64,000 bases of DNA, taken from Lawsonibacter sp. (GTDB lineage Bacteria; Bacillota; Clostridia; Oscillospirales; Oscillospiraceae). Position 1 is the stretch's first letter. Each line of letters begins with the position of its first letter. Under the pieces are notes generated by a model. That model made no database searches and was not told the DNA's origin. It saw only the letters and a program-made list of their open reading frames with translations. The DNA lies in assembly GCA_022801435.1 (NCBI GenBank), contig JAAWSG010000004.1:1-64000 (forward strand), in the 5' to 3' direction. This document shows positions 35,601-44,816 of the stretch, in pieces. The position numbers and the translations under genes were made by a program.

Positions 35601-38600
35601 CGCATGAGCCTTGCGGTGTACTGCGGCAGCGTGCTGGGGGTGGAGCCCCAGCGCATCGCCGGACAGTCCGAGGCGTACTTCGCCTCCCTCATGCAGGAGG
35701 TGCTGGGGCAGGACGCCGCCGAGCAGCTCTCCGCCATCCGGCGCATCCGGATCATCTTCGGGGAGCAGTACGCGGCCCACCAGGTCCAGCTCTTCCCCAT
35801 CCACTTCCACGCCATGCTGGTCAGCGGCCCGGAGGAGGAGGCCGCTTTGACGGATATGCTCCGCCCCGACCTCCCTGAGGAGGCTCTCTCCGCCCTGCTG
35901 GACGCCCTGGACCGGAGCCCCGAGGCAGCAGACAAGCTCACCGCCAGCCCCGCTTTGTACGAGCGGCTGGAGCTGGTCTGCCGGGAAGCGGGGCTGGAGG
36001 AGTCCTGCCTGCGCTTCTTCCACCGCCGCCGCCAGGGACGGAGCGGAATTTTTGGCCGCTTCCTGTGCCAGCGCTACCTGTCCGCCATCAACCGGGGGGT
36101 CTTCCCCGACGGGCTGCTCGCCGAGGCGGAGGAGTTCGCTCTGGAGCACTTGCAGAACCTGCGGGACCCGGCGGCGGTCATGTGCGTCTATCTGATTGAG
36201 ACCCGCCGGGGCCGTCTCCCCTTCCGGGCCTTCGCCCTGTGCTGTCTCCAGCAGCAGCTGTCCATAGAGGAGGACCCGGACATCGAAAACTGGCTCCAGG
36301 ACGAGACCGCCCAGCTCCCCCCCGGCACTCCCCTCACCGAGCTGGCCATCTTCGCCTGCGTGCTGGCGGACCCCGGCTGTGATGTATACGAATACCTGTC
36401 CTTCTGCCGGTCCTTCCGGCTGCTCACCGATGAGGAGAAGGACAATGTCCTCCAGATGACCCCCTCCTACGCCACCGAGGCCGAGAGCGTCCTGCTCCTC
36501 CACCTGCTCTATCAGGACTTCCACAGCGCGGAGACCTGGGCCATGTGCAGCCGCCTGCCCTTCCAGGACCGGCCCCAGGTGTACGCCCGCCTGCTCTGCT
36601 GCGGGGCCCAGGCCCGGGCGGGACAGCCCCAGGGCCTGGACAGCCGGGGGGAGTCCGCCGTCACCTGGTCCCGCTGTGTGGACTACTGCCGGAAAAACGG
36701 GCAGAGCGCCCTGGTCCTCCAGGCCCTGGAGGGCTGGGCCCAGGAGATTTTGGCAAGAAACAGAGAGACCTTCCCCTGGTACATCGCCAAAGACTTTGTC
36801 AACGTCATCAGCGAGCTGTGCCAGAGCGGGGAGTGCATCCCCGAGTGGCCCGCCGGACAGACCCGCGGCCTGGTCCAGTCCATGTGCTCCATCTTCGGGC
36901 GCATCAACACCGCCGCCGCCGGGGACTCCAACCACACCACCCTGCGCACTATTGACGAGCTGGCAGTGCTCACCGGCCACGAGGACGTGGTCCTGAGCTG
37001 TCCCAACACCCAGGAGAGCCTGCTGGGCCAGAACCGCAAGCTGGCCTTCGTGCTGGCCCTGCTCCTCCTCCAGGCGGGCCGGACGGAAAAGGCCAGCGCG
37101 CTCCTCCAGACCCTGGTCAAGCTGCGGGACGGCATGGCCTACCCCGTGCTGGGGGCCGAGCTGGCCGGGAAGAGCGCGGAGGAGCTGGAGCAGTGGCGGC
37201 AGGACCCGGTGTCCCAGTCCCTCATCCGGGCCATCCTCCCCAACGGGAACACCCTCAACGGCCTGAGTATGCGGACGCTCATCATGGACCACCTGCTGGA
37301 CAACAGCTGCGACGTGGGCATCTCCGCCGTGGAGGAGCTGCTGCGCAACAATGAGCACGACTGTATGCTCCACGTGGTGCTCTTTATCCTGTGCAAGCGG
37401 GACTTCCGCCGCCACATCCCCCAGATCTACCGCGCCCTGGCCGGGGTTTACCGCAACTACTCCCTGGACGAGCGGGGCATCGAGCGCACGTGGTACTACA
37501 CCCGCAGCCGCAGCGAGGTCTTCCGCCTGCTGATGGTCACCCGGGCGGTCATGGTCCGGCTGGGCCTGCCCATCCCCGAGCAGGACCGGGACATGAACGA
37601 GTTTTTGGGCAGCTCCAGCCTCATCAGCCAGATGGGCCGCCAGGACAAGAGCGCCTTCGTCCAGAACGGCAGCGCCCTGTTCACCGAGGTCTCCAGCAAG
37701 TTCACCGGCTATGACGAAGCGGGCGTGGAGCTCTGGGTGGAGGCCCTGATGGGCTCGGTCACCGGGAACTGGACCCCCTTCCTCACCCACGCCTACCAGC
37801 AGCATCTGGTCTCCCTCAGCCATTTCGAGTGTACCAACTACTCCTCCTGGGGGCTTCTGCGCTGTGTCTTCCAGGTCCTCCAGTCCCTCCCCCGGGAGGA
37901 GCGCCCCCTGCTGCTGGGCTGGCTCCAGGAGAATGTGGACAAGGGGAAGGGAACCCTCAAGCGGCTCTACACCGTCCACCGCATCGTCTCCACCCTCTTC
38001 TCCACCTGCGACCTGGACGCGGTCAGTGAGCAGATGCTCTCCCTGCCCTGGGAGGAGCACTTCATCTGTCTGGGCGACCTGAAGGACATCAGCAGCCCGG
38101 CCGTGGCCAGCTGCTACCAGTGGTTCCGGAAAAACACCCCCCTGTCCGCCCTCCAGGACAGCCTGCGGGTCATGATCCAGATTTGCCAGGACATCCTGAA
38201 GGCCCAGGTGCTCTACGGGGACGCGAACAAGCTCTTCGGACAGGGGCAGGACGCCCAGGCCGAGATCTATTACCGGGTGCTCTGCAACACCCAGGGGGTC
38301 CCCTCCGCGGGCTGGAACGGGACCCTGTACCCGGAGCGCTTCAACGAGCTGTCCAATGATCGCAGGGCCTGGTATCAGGAGTTCTACCAGAGCAGGAGCC
38401 AGATCTGCGGAGCCTTCTCCGGCAGCCACCAGGTGATCGAAAAGCTGGGCCGCCCCGACTTCAAGCTGCGCAGCTGCTTCAATATGCTGGTCACCATGCT
38501 CTCCTCCCGGCGGGCGGGGGAGATCCACCGGCTGGCCCGGTATTTCAGCGGGAACGGACGCCGGCTGGCCATCGGCATCCTGAAGGTGGTCTCCCCCGAG

Positions 38601-41315
38601 GTGGAGGACAGCGTGAAGCTGGAGATCTGCGACTCCTTCCGCAGGCTGGATGATGCGGCGGAGGGCCTCTCCCTCCTGCTGAGCCAGCAGAGGCAGGACG
38701 GCAAGTATCTCTTCCTCCAGGACGGGAGCCTGGGCCTCGCCATGCAGCAGAGGTACCAAAAGCTCACCGGAAGCCGGTACGCCAACCACCGGGTCCCCTG
38801 CTGCCTGACCCTGACCGCCCCCCCCGACCCCTCCGCCTTCGCCCAGACCGAGCCCCCCCCGGAGCTGATGGAGCGGTCCGGCGGCGCGGACGCTGGATAT
38901 GAAAATGCGTCCGCCCAGGCCCGCCCCCTCCAGACCGTGCCCGGCTTCGCCCTGGAGATCCAGGGGCGGATGAGCGGCCAGGAGCTGGAGGCCCTGGAGG
39001 TGCTCCAGGCCGCTTACGAGCGGTGCTCCTCCTTCGACTACGAGCGCCGGGCGGCCCTCTCCGGACAGATCTACTGCCGCCTGAGTATGGACGGGCAGTC
39101 CACCGACTTTGCCGTCAGTGAGGCCCTCATCGGCTACGGCCTGGACTACTTCGCCTTCCACACCTCGGACTGCCCCCAGAGCGACCCCCAGCTGGCCTTC
39201 CAGGCGGAGCACGAGCTGGCCCTGTACTGCAAAAACTGCCCCAGCGACGGGGACAACTACCGCTCCTTCCTGACCAAGGTCCCCATCGCCCTCCAGCGGA
39301 TGCTCAAAAGCAGCCCCTCGGTGGACGCCCTGGTCCAGGACTACCAGTGCAGCACCCAGGGGTATGACGCCCTGACCGCCTTCGCCGGCGGGGAGCTGCC
39401 CTTCCTGTTCAGCATCTTCTCGGTCATCCAGGGGCTGGCCCGGGCCTACAGCAACATCAGCGGCCCCAAGCTGCAAAACGTGGAAAACTATAAAACCGCC
39501 TACACCGCCGCCCTCAAGCAGCTGGAGGGACTGACCATCTCCCGGGAGTTCGGGGAGGAGTGGCTGAATGTCCGCAACAGCCTGGTGACCAAGCTCTACG
39601 ACGCCCTCAACAGCCTGGACCAGCGCCCCGACCTGTCGGTGAACGTGCTCAACCACCGGATGCAGGGGATGGCCAGCGACTGCGTCTTCGGGGAGCTGCA
39701 AAATACCGGCCGGGAGCGGGCCGCGGACATCGAGCTCCAGGCCACCTTCTTTGACGGGGAGAACAGCTGGCTGGGCCGGAAGTACGGCTACGCCAACCTG
39801 CTGCCCGGGGAAAAAGTGGCCTTCGCCCTGGACTATGAGGTGAAGAAGCCTGACACCCAGCAGCTCCAGTACACCCTGAACGTGACCTACTACCACAACC
39901 AGCGCCAGATGAGCCGGGACCCGGAGAAGGGGACCCTGACCATCGTGCCGCCGGGGCCGCTGAGCTTCTCCGCCGACCCCTACGCCACCGACTACCCCGT
40001 CCAGTTCGACATTGACGAGAACGGCTGCGTGGTGGGCAAGGACTTCTTTGGCCGGGAGCAGCAGATGGAGGCCATGCGGGAAACCGTGGCAAACAAGCCC
40101 TTTTCCCAGTTCAAAAACTTCGTCCTCCGGGGCATCCGGCGGTCCGGCAAGACCTCCCTGCTCAACTATCTGGAGACCTATGTCAGCGCCGTGTGCCAGG
40201 ACACCGTGGTGGTGCGCATCGACTGCCAGAGCATCGTGACCCAGCCGGTGCAGAACGCCTTCATCACCAAGGTGCTCTACGCCCTGGAGCGCAGGCTCCC
40301 CGCGGCCACCCGGAGCGAGGCGTGGCGCCAGCTGACCGGGAAGTGGTCCCTGTCTCCCGGGGAGGAGGACCGCTCCCCCAGCCTGCTCCAGGACTTCTAC
40401 CTGGACCTGGAGCTGGCCATGAACCCCCCCGGCTCCGAGACCCGGAAGGGACTGCTCCTGCTCATCGACGAGTTTGACGTGATGCTCCATCGGATGCAGT
40501 CCAGCCAGCAGGACTACATCCTCCTCCAGGGACTGCGGACCATCACCCAGAACAGCAGCTGCCGCCGGGCGGTCCACTTCGTGCTGTGCGGCTCCAACAA
40601 CCTCATCAGCTACACCCGGAAGGGGGAGCGCTACTACCAGACCTTCCAGGACTTCAAGCCCCAGATCGAGGTGGACGAGCTGCCCCAGCACGACCTGGAG
40701 GACATGCTCCTGGCCCCCTTCCGGGACAACCCGGAGGTGGTCCTGCCCAAGGAGACCCTGGCCTGGGTGCGCCGGTACACCGGAGGGCTGGTCTGGTACA
40801 CCAAGCAGCTGGGCAACCAGATGCTCCGGGTGGCCAAGGAGCACCATCGCGGGGTGGTCTATCCCTCCGACGTGTGCCGGGCCTTCTCCAGCATCTGCGA
40901 GGAGAGCTACTGCATCCAGTTCTACGAGGGCTGTGAGGACATGGAGCACGACGTGCTGGAGGCCCTGGCCAGCCTGTCCACCCGCTACCAGAGCTATGTC
41001 ACCCTGGACCGGCTGAAGGAGCAGCTGGCCGGCATGATGCGAAAGCTCTCCCCTGAGCCCGTCTCCCAGGAGGGCGCGGGTCCCCTGCTGCGCCAGCCCC
41101 ACATGGACGGGCAGATTGCCGACTCCCTGGAGAAGCTCATCGACCTGAAGCTCATTCAGAAGGACGGCACGGGCCGGGACCGCTACTGCTTCAAGCGGGA
41201 GATCTATCGGCGCTTCTTCCGCACCCAGATCACCCGGGTGGACAAGGGGGAGAGCCTGCCCGACCAGATGGACGCCCTGAACATCTCCAAGCCCAAGCCC
41301 CTGGACGAGTTTTAG
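32619..41315 (+). CDS. Giant STAND/AAA-type ATPase with LOTUS-like N-terminal repeats
   Basis: A 2898-residue protein that I cannot assign to a named family. Residues 6-61 and 87-147 are two related repeats ending FPEFHVD and FPEFRHD, with spacing like OST-HTH/LOTUS RNA-binding modules (inference). About 200-2330 is a long, mainly helical region, probably a solenoid scaffold. About 2343-2440 is a beta-sandwich-like segment (ADIELQATFFDGENSWLG). The ATPase follows: FFGREQQMEAM at 2476, Walker A GIRRSGKTS (K2511), Walker B LLLLIDEFD (D2617, E2618), a sensor-like VLCGSNN near 2656, then a winged helix (LIDLKLIQKDGTGRDRYCF). No signal peptide or membrane span. GTG start with AGGAGA nine bases upstream. 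The next gene follows 35 bases on. Codon use is like the host. Confidence 0.85.
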   Translation: MTAAERKRVVEAFSQRIRAQGFLRLQQVPKVFEEEKLDKALYAGAGPKRWIAENFPEFHVDPAKTIVTLAGQSAPDPESGGVQLSASQRQALVEHFQDEIDRAGQCWCSNVAGFMRNNGLPEWRQLVRPGESLPAWLAREFPEFRHDTKNGASAIFPWNGGPASGPEDVQRPRLADAQLRSISFKFACFPMNGEALGQLQRLTGNPALRHENWHSICVQKTTCYLMGMDVGLLDDSGSQPPRMALPLDLKTERGQSLYVVLVPNTDASASQRWMAGGFCYPGQRDPAGFGKWLCQTFGLPSEDQDLVRAAYEQIRQRAQELEQLRLSLLDGLKELSAALERGEAMPPSLARQIAGYQEGWQTLRDAMDSAVLPLPQEQANLTYISGLLDSRGAVSTQIGQADKSFQRLVQGSWSYLLDNWLCGEDRSEGDLEGWRQVREQSESDSAMISGCRRLLQPFQSLLELTRPRTMFDSTVSAAADTANSHFGMELTPPVVRSSFCKVMQDTPGVLSFLEEVSVIESLLNHAEALSTDRHETRSVSAQTAGGFQTSCPQLLRELGEGQDRTGAILAAFPRPDPLEQAVMLGQTEEARALLEDPAARKELELDEPEEILDRLERIVPLSGEFSLYGAGMRLALTLGSRRGQAERCFLVGLSMGDLRCVECLFNLYRPAGRNEELDALYTAFGSQISEELRGKFVSSLLLSGSIDPLQSLREDVLSFLAPELLERFTAPDSPLPDETVRLLREIGARLDVPFVRYVVFLSGELQSYILHPENIEALRAAGIGQTMEQLVSLTKSGHYAKGRSPLQTARRVYRFLGGWSGLADAFASLIPEDTAVRDFRIQAARDRQDEGEMLRLLREDPLLRDKYWREYSALLFSQGDYAAFLDLVSSQEEVTEELRLRTAIAAIRTGRWDGSLPPLPGDEGLAGCIQLMQELAQALLDTGHTEQLYTLQLGLFDQVLGLHSSVTLRRFLTVDGAMDQDALAGLQQRALEEGRMSLAVYCGSVLGVEPQRIAGQSEAYFASLMQEVLGQDAAEQLSAIRRIRIIFGEQYAAHQVQLFPIHFHAMLVSGPEEEAALTDMLRPDLPEEALSALLDALDRSPEAADKLTASPALYERLELVCREAGLEESCLRFFHRRRQGRSGIFGRFLCQRYLSAINRGVFPDGLLAEAEEFALEHLQNLRDPAAVMCVYLIETRRGRLPFRAFALCCLQQQLSIEEDPDIENWLQDETAQLPPGTPLTELAIFACVLADPGCDVYEYLSFCRSFRLLTDEEKDNVLQMTPSYATEAESVLLLHLLYQDFHSAETWAMCSRLPFQDRPQVYARLLCCGAQARAGQPQGLDSRGESAVTWSRCVDYCRKNGQSALVLQALEGWAQEILARNRETFPWYIAKDFVNVISELCQSGECIPEWPAGQTRGLVQSMCSIFGRINTAAAGDSNHTTLRTIDELAVLTGHEDVVLSCPNTQESLLGQNRKLAFVLALLLLQAGRTEKASALLQTLVKLRDGMAYPVLGAELAGKSAEELEQWRQDPVSQSLIRAILPNGNTLNGLSMRTLIMDHLLDNSCDVGISAVEELLRNNEHDCMLHVVLFILCKRDFRRHIPQIYRALAGVYRNYSLDERGIERTWYYTRSRSEVFRLLMVTRAVMVRLGLPIPEQDRDMNEFLGSSSLISQMGRQDKSAFVQNGSALFTEVSSKFTGYDEAGVELWVEALMGSVTGNWTPFLTHAYQQHLVSLSHFECTNYSSWGLLRCVFQVLQSLPREERPLLLGWLQENVDKGKGTLKRLYTVHRIVSTLFSTCDLDAVSEQMLSLPWEEHFICLGDLKDISSPAVASCYQWFRKNTPLSALQDSLRVMIQICQDILKAQVLYGDANKLFGQGQDAQAEIYYRVLCNTQGVPSAGWNGTLYPERFNELSNDRRAWYQEFYQSRSQICGAFSGSHQVIEKLGRPDFKLRSCFNMLVTMLSSRRAGEIHRLARYFSGNGRRLAIGILKVVSPEVEDSVKLEICDSFRRLDDAAEGLSLLLSQQRQDGKYLFLQDGSLGLAMQQRYQKLTGSRYANHRVPCCLTLTAPPDPSAFAQTEPPPELMERSGGADAGYENASAQARPLQTVPGFALEIQGRMSGQELEALEVLQAAYERCSSFDYERRAALSGQIYCRLSMDGQSTDFAVSEALIGYGLDYFAFHTSDCPQSDPQLAFQAEHELALYCKNCPSDGDNYRSFLTKVPIALQRMLKSSPSVDALVQDYQCSTQGYDALTAFAGGELPFLFSIFSVIQGLARAYSNISGPKLQNVENYKTAYTAALKQLEGLTISREFGEEWLNVRNSLVTKLYDALNSLDQRPDLSVNVLNHRMQGMASDCVFGELQNTGRERAADIELQATFFDGENSWLGRKYGYANLLPGEKVAFALDYEVKKPDTQQLQYTLNVTYYHNQRQMSRDPEKGTLTIVPPGPLSFSADPYATDYPVQFDIDENGCVVGKDFFGREQQMEAMRETVANKPFSQFKNFVLRGIRRSGKTSLLNYLETYVSAVCQDTVVVRIDCQSIVTQPVQNAFITKVLYALERRLPAATRSEAWRQLTGKWSLSPGEEDRSPSLLQDFYLDLELAMNPPGSETRKGLLLLIDEFDVMLHRMQSSQQDYILLQGLRTITQNSSCRRAVHFVLCGSNNLISYTRKGERYYQTFQDFKPQIEVDELPQHDLEDMLLAPFRDNPEVVLPKETLAWVRRYTGGLVWYTKQLGNQMLRVAKEHHRGVVYPSDVCRAFSSICEESYCIQFYEGCEDMEHDVLEALASLSTRYQSYVTLDRLKEQLAGMMRKLSPEPVSQEGAGPLLRQPHMDGQIADSLEKLIDLKLIQKDGTGRDRYCFKREIYRRFFRTQITRVDKGESLPDQMDALNISKPKPLDEF

Positions 41316-41350
41316 CCCCCATATCAGGCATAGAAAGAAGGTTATATCGG

Positions 41351-43834
41351 TTGGATCAGACAAGAAAAAATCCCTACCGGGAGCTCCCGCGATTTTCCAA
41401 GCGCTATGTGGGCCGTGAGGCCGCCCAGGAGGAGCTGACCGACAAGCTGCGCAAAGGGGTCAACTCGGTGGTCCTGGGCCCCGAGGGGATGGGCAAGAGC
41501 GCCCTCCTTGCCGGCCTGTTCACCCCCGAGTACTGCGGCCGCATGGCTTTGGAGGAGCACATCCTCATCAACCAGATCAGTTACCCCACCGACCTGGCCA
41601 CCCAGGACATCTACAGCTTCTTCGCCGAGGCCGTCCGGGACGCGGCGGAAATCCTGGACTACTGCGGGGAGGAGACGCTGTACGAGGACATCATGGACCG
41701 CGCCATGCGCTACCGGGAGGAGAACCGGGAGCCCCAGCGCTATTTCCAGCGTATCTGCAAGTACATCCGGATGAAGGGCTACAGCGTGGTCCTGGTCATC
41801 GACCAGTTTGAGCGCTTCACCTCCTCCACCCACGTGCTGGCCGAGCACCACGACGTGATGCGAAACGTATTGGTGGATAAAAACCTCTGCTTTGTGGTGG
41901 CCACCGACTTCGACTTCGACCGGGAGTCCCTGCCCCCCAACGTCTCCGGCTCCCTGTTCCTCCAGCTCTTCTCGGGCCACGAGGTCTGCCTGAAGGGGCT
42001 GTCCGAGGGGGAGTGCGGCCTGTTTCTGGAGGGAATCAGCGGCCAGCGGGATTTTTCTCCCGAGGAGCTGGGCAAGCTGCACCGGCTCACCGGCGGGGTC
42101 CCCACCCTGCTGTGCCCGGCGGCCTGCTGCGCCTTCGAGCACAAGCTGCGGGGGGAGGACATCCCCTGGCGGGGGGTGAAGGAGGCGGTGCTTCGGGAGT
42201 GCTCCGGCCTGATGGAGCGGTGGCTGGGCATCCTCACCCACCCGGAGGCCCAGCTGCTCCAGGAGCTGGCCGGCCAAATTCAGGAGGCGGTCCCCATCTC
42301 CTTCGGACTGCGGGACGGGGCGGCCCCCCTCCTGCTGGCCCGGGGGCTGATTGTGGACCTGGGGGACAACTGCTACGACTTCAACTCCCGCCTGTTCCAG
42401 GACTACTGCATCCAAAATCCCCCTCAGCCCAGGCGGCCCCGCGCCCTCCTCACCCTGAAGCCCACCCCCGTGTCCCCCTCCCCTGAGCCCTCCGCCGCCC
42501 CGGAGGGATGGCCCCCCAATCTGCCCTGGACCCCGGGCGGAGTCATCTACTACGAGGACAAGTCCACCCACGTCCACAGCGGGGGCGGGACCATCCAGGC
42601 GGGGGCGGTCCAGGTCCACAACACGGTGGTCCACAGCGAGGGGCTGTCCGTGTCCGAGCTGCTGGGCATCCTGGGCAGCGCCGGGAGCTCCCGGGGAGAG
42701 CTGGCCGCCCAGCTGGTCCAGCGGCTGAACCAGTGCCTGCCCGCCGGAGGGCTCCCCGCCCTGCCCGACGGCCTGTCCCAGGAGGAGCGGGAGGAGCAGG
42801 AGCAGCTGTATGACGAGGCCTTTCACCAGATGGACAGCGGCTTCCTGGCCGACCTGGAGGTGGACGAGGACCAGGAGGTGCTCAACGTCTCCCTCCAGGA
42901 GCAGCAGACCCTGGACGAGCGTTTCCTTCAGGCCCGCACCCGCTGCCGCGCCGGGCTGACCGATGAGCTGCTCTCCCTGGTGAGCGAGCGCTGCCGGCTG
43001 TATTTGAAGCTCTCGGTGGTGGTGGAGGACGCCCTGTCCATCCTGGGCAGCGAGACCATGCGGGACTGCTCCCCCCACCTGGTGCTCTACGGCAAGGCCC
43101 TGGAGCAGACCCTGCGGGACAACCTGTTCGAGCTCTTCCACCGGGAGGAGCGGCTGTCCATCTACGACACCTACAGCCACCGGGAAAATGAGTATTCCAA
43201 CAAAAACTTCCGCAACAAAGACCCCAACGAGGCTTTTATCGGCAACTTCACCTGCCTGATCTACTCCAAGGCGGCCTATCTGGGCCAGCTCTGCGCTGGG
43301 AAGAAGGTCACCGCCCCGGAGGGGGAACTCTCGGAGCAGCAGTGGGTCCAGTGGTGGAGAAATCTCCGGGACAGCATCGACCAGGCCCGGCGCATCCGCA
43401 ACCTGGCCGACCACCCGGACAACCAGCTCCCAACGGCGGAGGATCTGGACCGCATGTGCGCCCTCCTCTTCGGCACGCCGGAGGAGGCGGGGCTTCTGTC
43501 CCGGACCGGCGTGGGAAAGGCCCTGCTGCTGGAGCTCTTCCCCCCGGAGATCGACCCCTTCACAGGCAGCGGCATGATCGGCAGCCGGACCCTCTTCCGC
43601 TGCACCGAACGCACCAAGAGCGGCGGGCTGAAGGGGCGTCTCGTCCCGGAGGAGTTTGAGGCCAGCGTCTCCCCCCGCCAGGTGAAGCGGTACTGCGCCG
43701 CCCTGGGGACGGAATCCTTTGAGCAGCCGGACGCCCCGCTGGAGGCCAGAGTTTTGGAGTACAAGATCCAGGATGGCCGCAGCTTCTTCTGTCTGGAGCT
43801 GCTGGAGCCCTCCGCCGTGGGGGCCGCCCCCTAG
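41351..43834 (+). CDS. ATPase-HEPN protein, partner of the giant ATPase
   Basis: An 827-residue protein of unrecognised family. An N-terminal P-loop ATPase (about 15-350) has RYVGRE at 18-23, Walker A GPEGMGKS (43-50), Walker B VVLVIDQFE (D151) and a sensor-like FVVATDFDF. A proline-rich linker (357-392) leads to a short beta segment with repeated H-x-H/V-H pairs (395-430). A coil is followed by a helical domain (about 535-710) containing YGKALEQTLRDNLF and QARRIRNLADHPDN. The latter supplies R683-N684-x3-H688, the Rx4H signature of HEPN ribonucleases. A beta-rich tail (750-820) ends it. TTG at 41351 with AGAAGG upstream is the start. It is 35 bases behind the giant gene and shares its promoter and terminator. 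HEPN is motif-level evidence only. Confidence 0.82.
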   Translation: MDQTRKNPYRELPRFSKRYVGREAAQEELTDKLRKGVNSVVLGPEGMGKSALLAGLFTPEYCGRMALEEHILINQISYPTDLATQDIYSFFAEAVRDAAEILDYCGEETLYEDIMDRAMRYREENREPQRYFQRICKYIRMKGYSVVLVIDQFERFTSSTHVLAEHHDVMRNVLVDKNLCFVVATDFDFDRESLPPNVSGSLFLQLFSGHEVCLKGLSEGECGLFLEGISGQRDFSPEELGKLHRLTGGVPTLLCPAACCAFEHKLRGEDIPWRGVKEAVLRECSGLMERWLGILTHPEAQLLQELAGQIQEAVPISFGLRDGAAPLLLARGLIVDLGDNCYDFNSRLFQDYCIQNPPQPRRPRALLTLKPTPVSPSPEPSAAPEGWPPNLPWTPGGVIYYEDKSTHVHSGGGTIQAGAVQVHNTVVHSEGLSVSELLGILGSAGSSRGELAAQLVQRLNQCLPAGGLPALPDGLSQEEREEQEQLYDEAFHQMDSGFLADLEVDEDQEVLNVSLQEQQTLDERFLQARTRCRAGLTDELLSLVSERCRLYLKLSVVVEDALSILGSETMRDCSPHLVLYGKALEQTLRDNLFELFHREERLSIYDTYSHRENEYSNKNFRNKDPNEAFIGNFTCLIYSKAAYLGQLCAGKKVTAPEGELSEQQWVQWWRNLRDSIDQARRIRNLADHPDNQLPTAEDLDRMCALLFGTPEEAGLLSRTGVGKALLLELFPPEIDPFTGSGMIGSRTLFRCTERTKSGGLKGRLVPEEFEASVSPRQVKRYCAALGTESFEQPDAPLEARVLEYKIQDGRSFFCLELLEPSAVGAAP

Positions 43835-43856
43835 TCAAACACAGTCCAGCCAAAGC

Positions 43857-43899
43857 AAACGCCCTCTGACGCGCAGGTACGCGTCAGAGGGCGTTTTTT
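43857..43899. terminator. Bidirectional terminator between the HEPN gene and the YitT gene
   Basis: ACGCCCTCTGACGC (43859-43872) pairs perfectly with GCGTCAGAGGGCGT (43881-43894), followed by five more T; the A-rich left flank makes it active in both directions. It closes the two-gene operon and the convergent YitT gene. Confidence 0.93.
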
Positions 43900-43908
43900 A
43901 TAGAAATG

Positions 43909-44790
43909 CTAATCCCGCGGCCTGCGGTAGAAGTTGCCCGTCAGCTTGTCGGTACGCAGCACGTTGACAAAGGCCTTGGGGTCGGACTGGCGCACCTTCC
44001 GGGTCAGGGAGCGCAGCTGGCTGTCCTCCACCACCGAATAGATCATCACACAGGGCTCGCCGTTGTACAGCCCCACCCCCTCAATCAGGGTGGCGCTGTG
44101 GTTGGTGTCCTGAATCTGGGCGCAGACCCCGCCGGCGCTCTCCCGTCCGGTGACAATGAACAGGGTGGCCTGCCGGCCCTCCATGTCCATAAAACGGATA
44201 ATCTGGGTGTTGACGTACTGGAAGAGCATGGAGTACAGCGCCCGGTCCCAGCCGAACTGGAGCCCGGCCACCACCAGCATACAGGCGTTGGCGCACAGGA
44301 TGATGTTCCAGGCGTTGATGTTCTTCCGCTCGGACAGGGGGATGGCGATGAAGTCGGTCCCCCCGGAGCTCACCCGGACCCGCAGGCACAGTCCACAGGC
44401 GAAGCCGTTGATGATGCCGCCGAAGACGCACACCAGCAGCACGTCCTCGGTGATGGGCATACTGGGCATCAGGTCGGTGAACACGCTGGACAGGAAGATG
44501 ACCAGGCAGGAGTACAGGGTGAAGCGCTTGCCCACCAGCTTGAAGCTGATGCAGGCGGGGATGGCGTTGAGCGCCAGGTTGATGGGGGCGAAGGGCAGCT
44601 CCACCCCCCAGTACTTCCCGGCCATACGCTGGAGCAGGCGGGTCAGGCCGTTAAAGCCGCCGGGGAACAGGTCCCCCGCCTGCACAAAGCTCTTCAGGTT
44701 GACCGCAAAGACGAGGGACGCCGCCGTTACAAAGAGCAGTCTGCGGAAAAACAGCTTCCGCTGCTCGTGACTGGTTGGTTGAATCGTCAT
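43909..44790 (-). CDS. YitT-family membrane protein (DUF161/DUF2179)
   Basis: A 293-residue protein with about five N-terminal membrane helices (LLFVTAASLVFAVNLKSFVQAG, VFGGIINGFACGLCLRV) carrying the family glycine motif GGFNGLTRL and SSGGTDFIA. The soluble C-terminal DUF2179 domain starts at ATLFIVTGRESAGGVCAQI and ends at MIYSVVEDSQLRSLTRKVRQSDPKAFVNV. Molecular function of the family is not established. ATG at 44790 follows GGAGG; the longer open frame into pgsA is rejected. It is third in rimO-pgsA-yitT. Confidence 0.9.
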   Translation of the reverse strand: MTIQPTSHEQRKLFFRRLLFVTAASLVFAVNLKSFVQAGDLFPGGFNGLTRLLQRMAGKYWGVELPFAPINLALNAIPACISFKLVGKRFTLYSCLVIFLSSVFTDLMPSMPITEDVLLVCVFGGIINGFACGLCLRVRVSSGGTDFIAIPLSERKNINAWNIILCANACMLVVAGLQFGWDRALYSMLFQYVNTQIIRFMDMEGRQATLFIVTGRESAGGVCAQIQDTNHSATLIEGVGLYNGEPCVMIYSVVEDSQLRSLTRKVRQSDPKAFVNVLRTDKLTGNFYRRPRD

Positions 44791-44816
44791 AGCTTGCCTC
44801 CAGGGAACGGCGCAGC

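Noticed and set aside
32439..41363. A 2974-codon open frame antisense to the giant ATPase gene
   Set aside because: It is glycine, leucine and histidine-rich without any domain, has no ribosome site, and follows from the strong G/C third-base bias of the sense gene, which has Walker A/B motifs, a promoter and a ribosome site.
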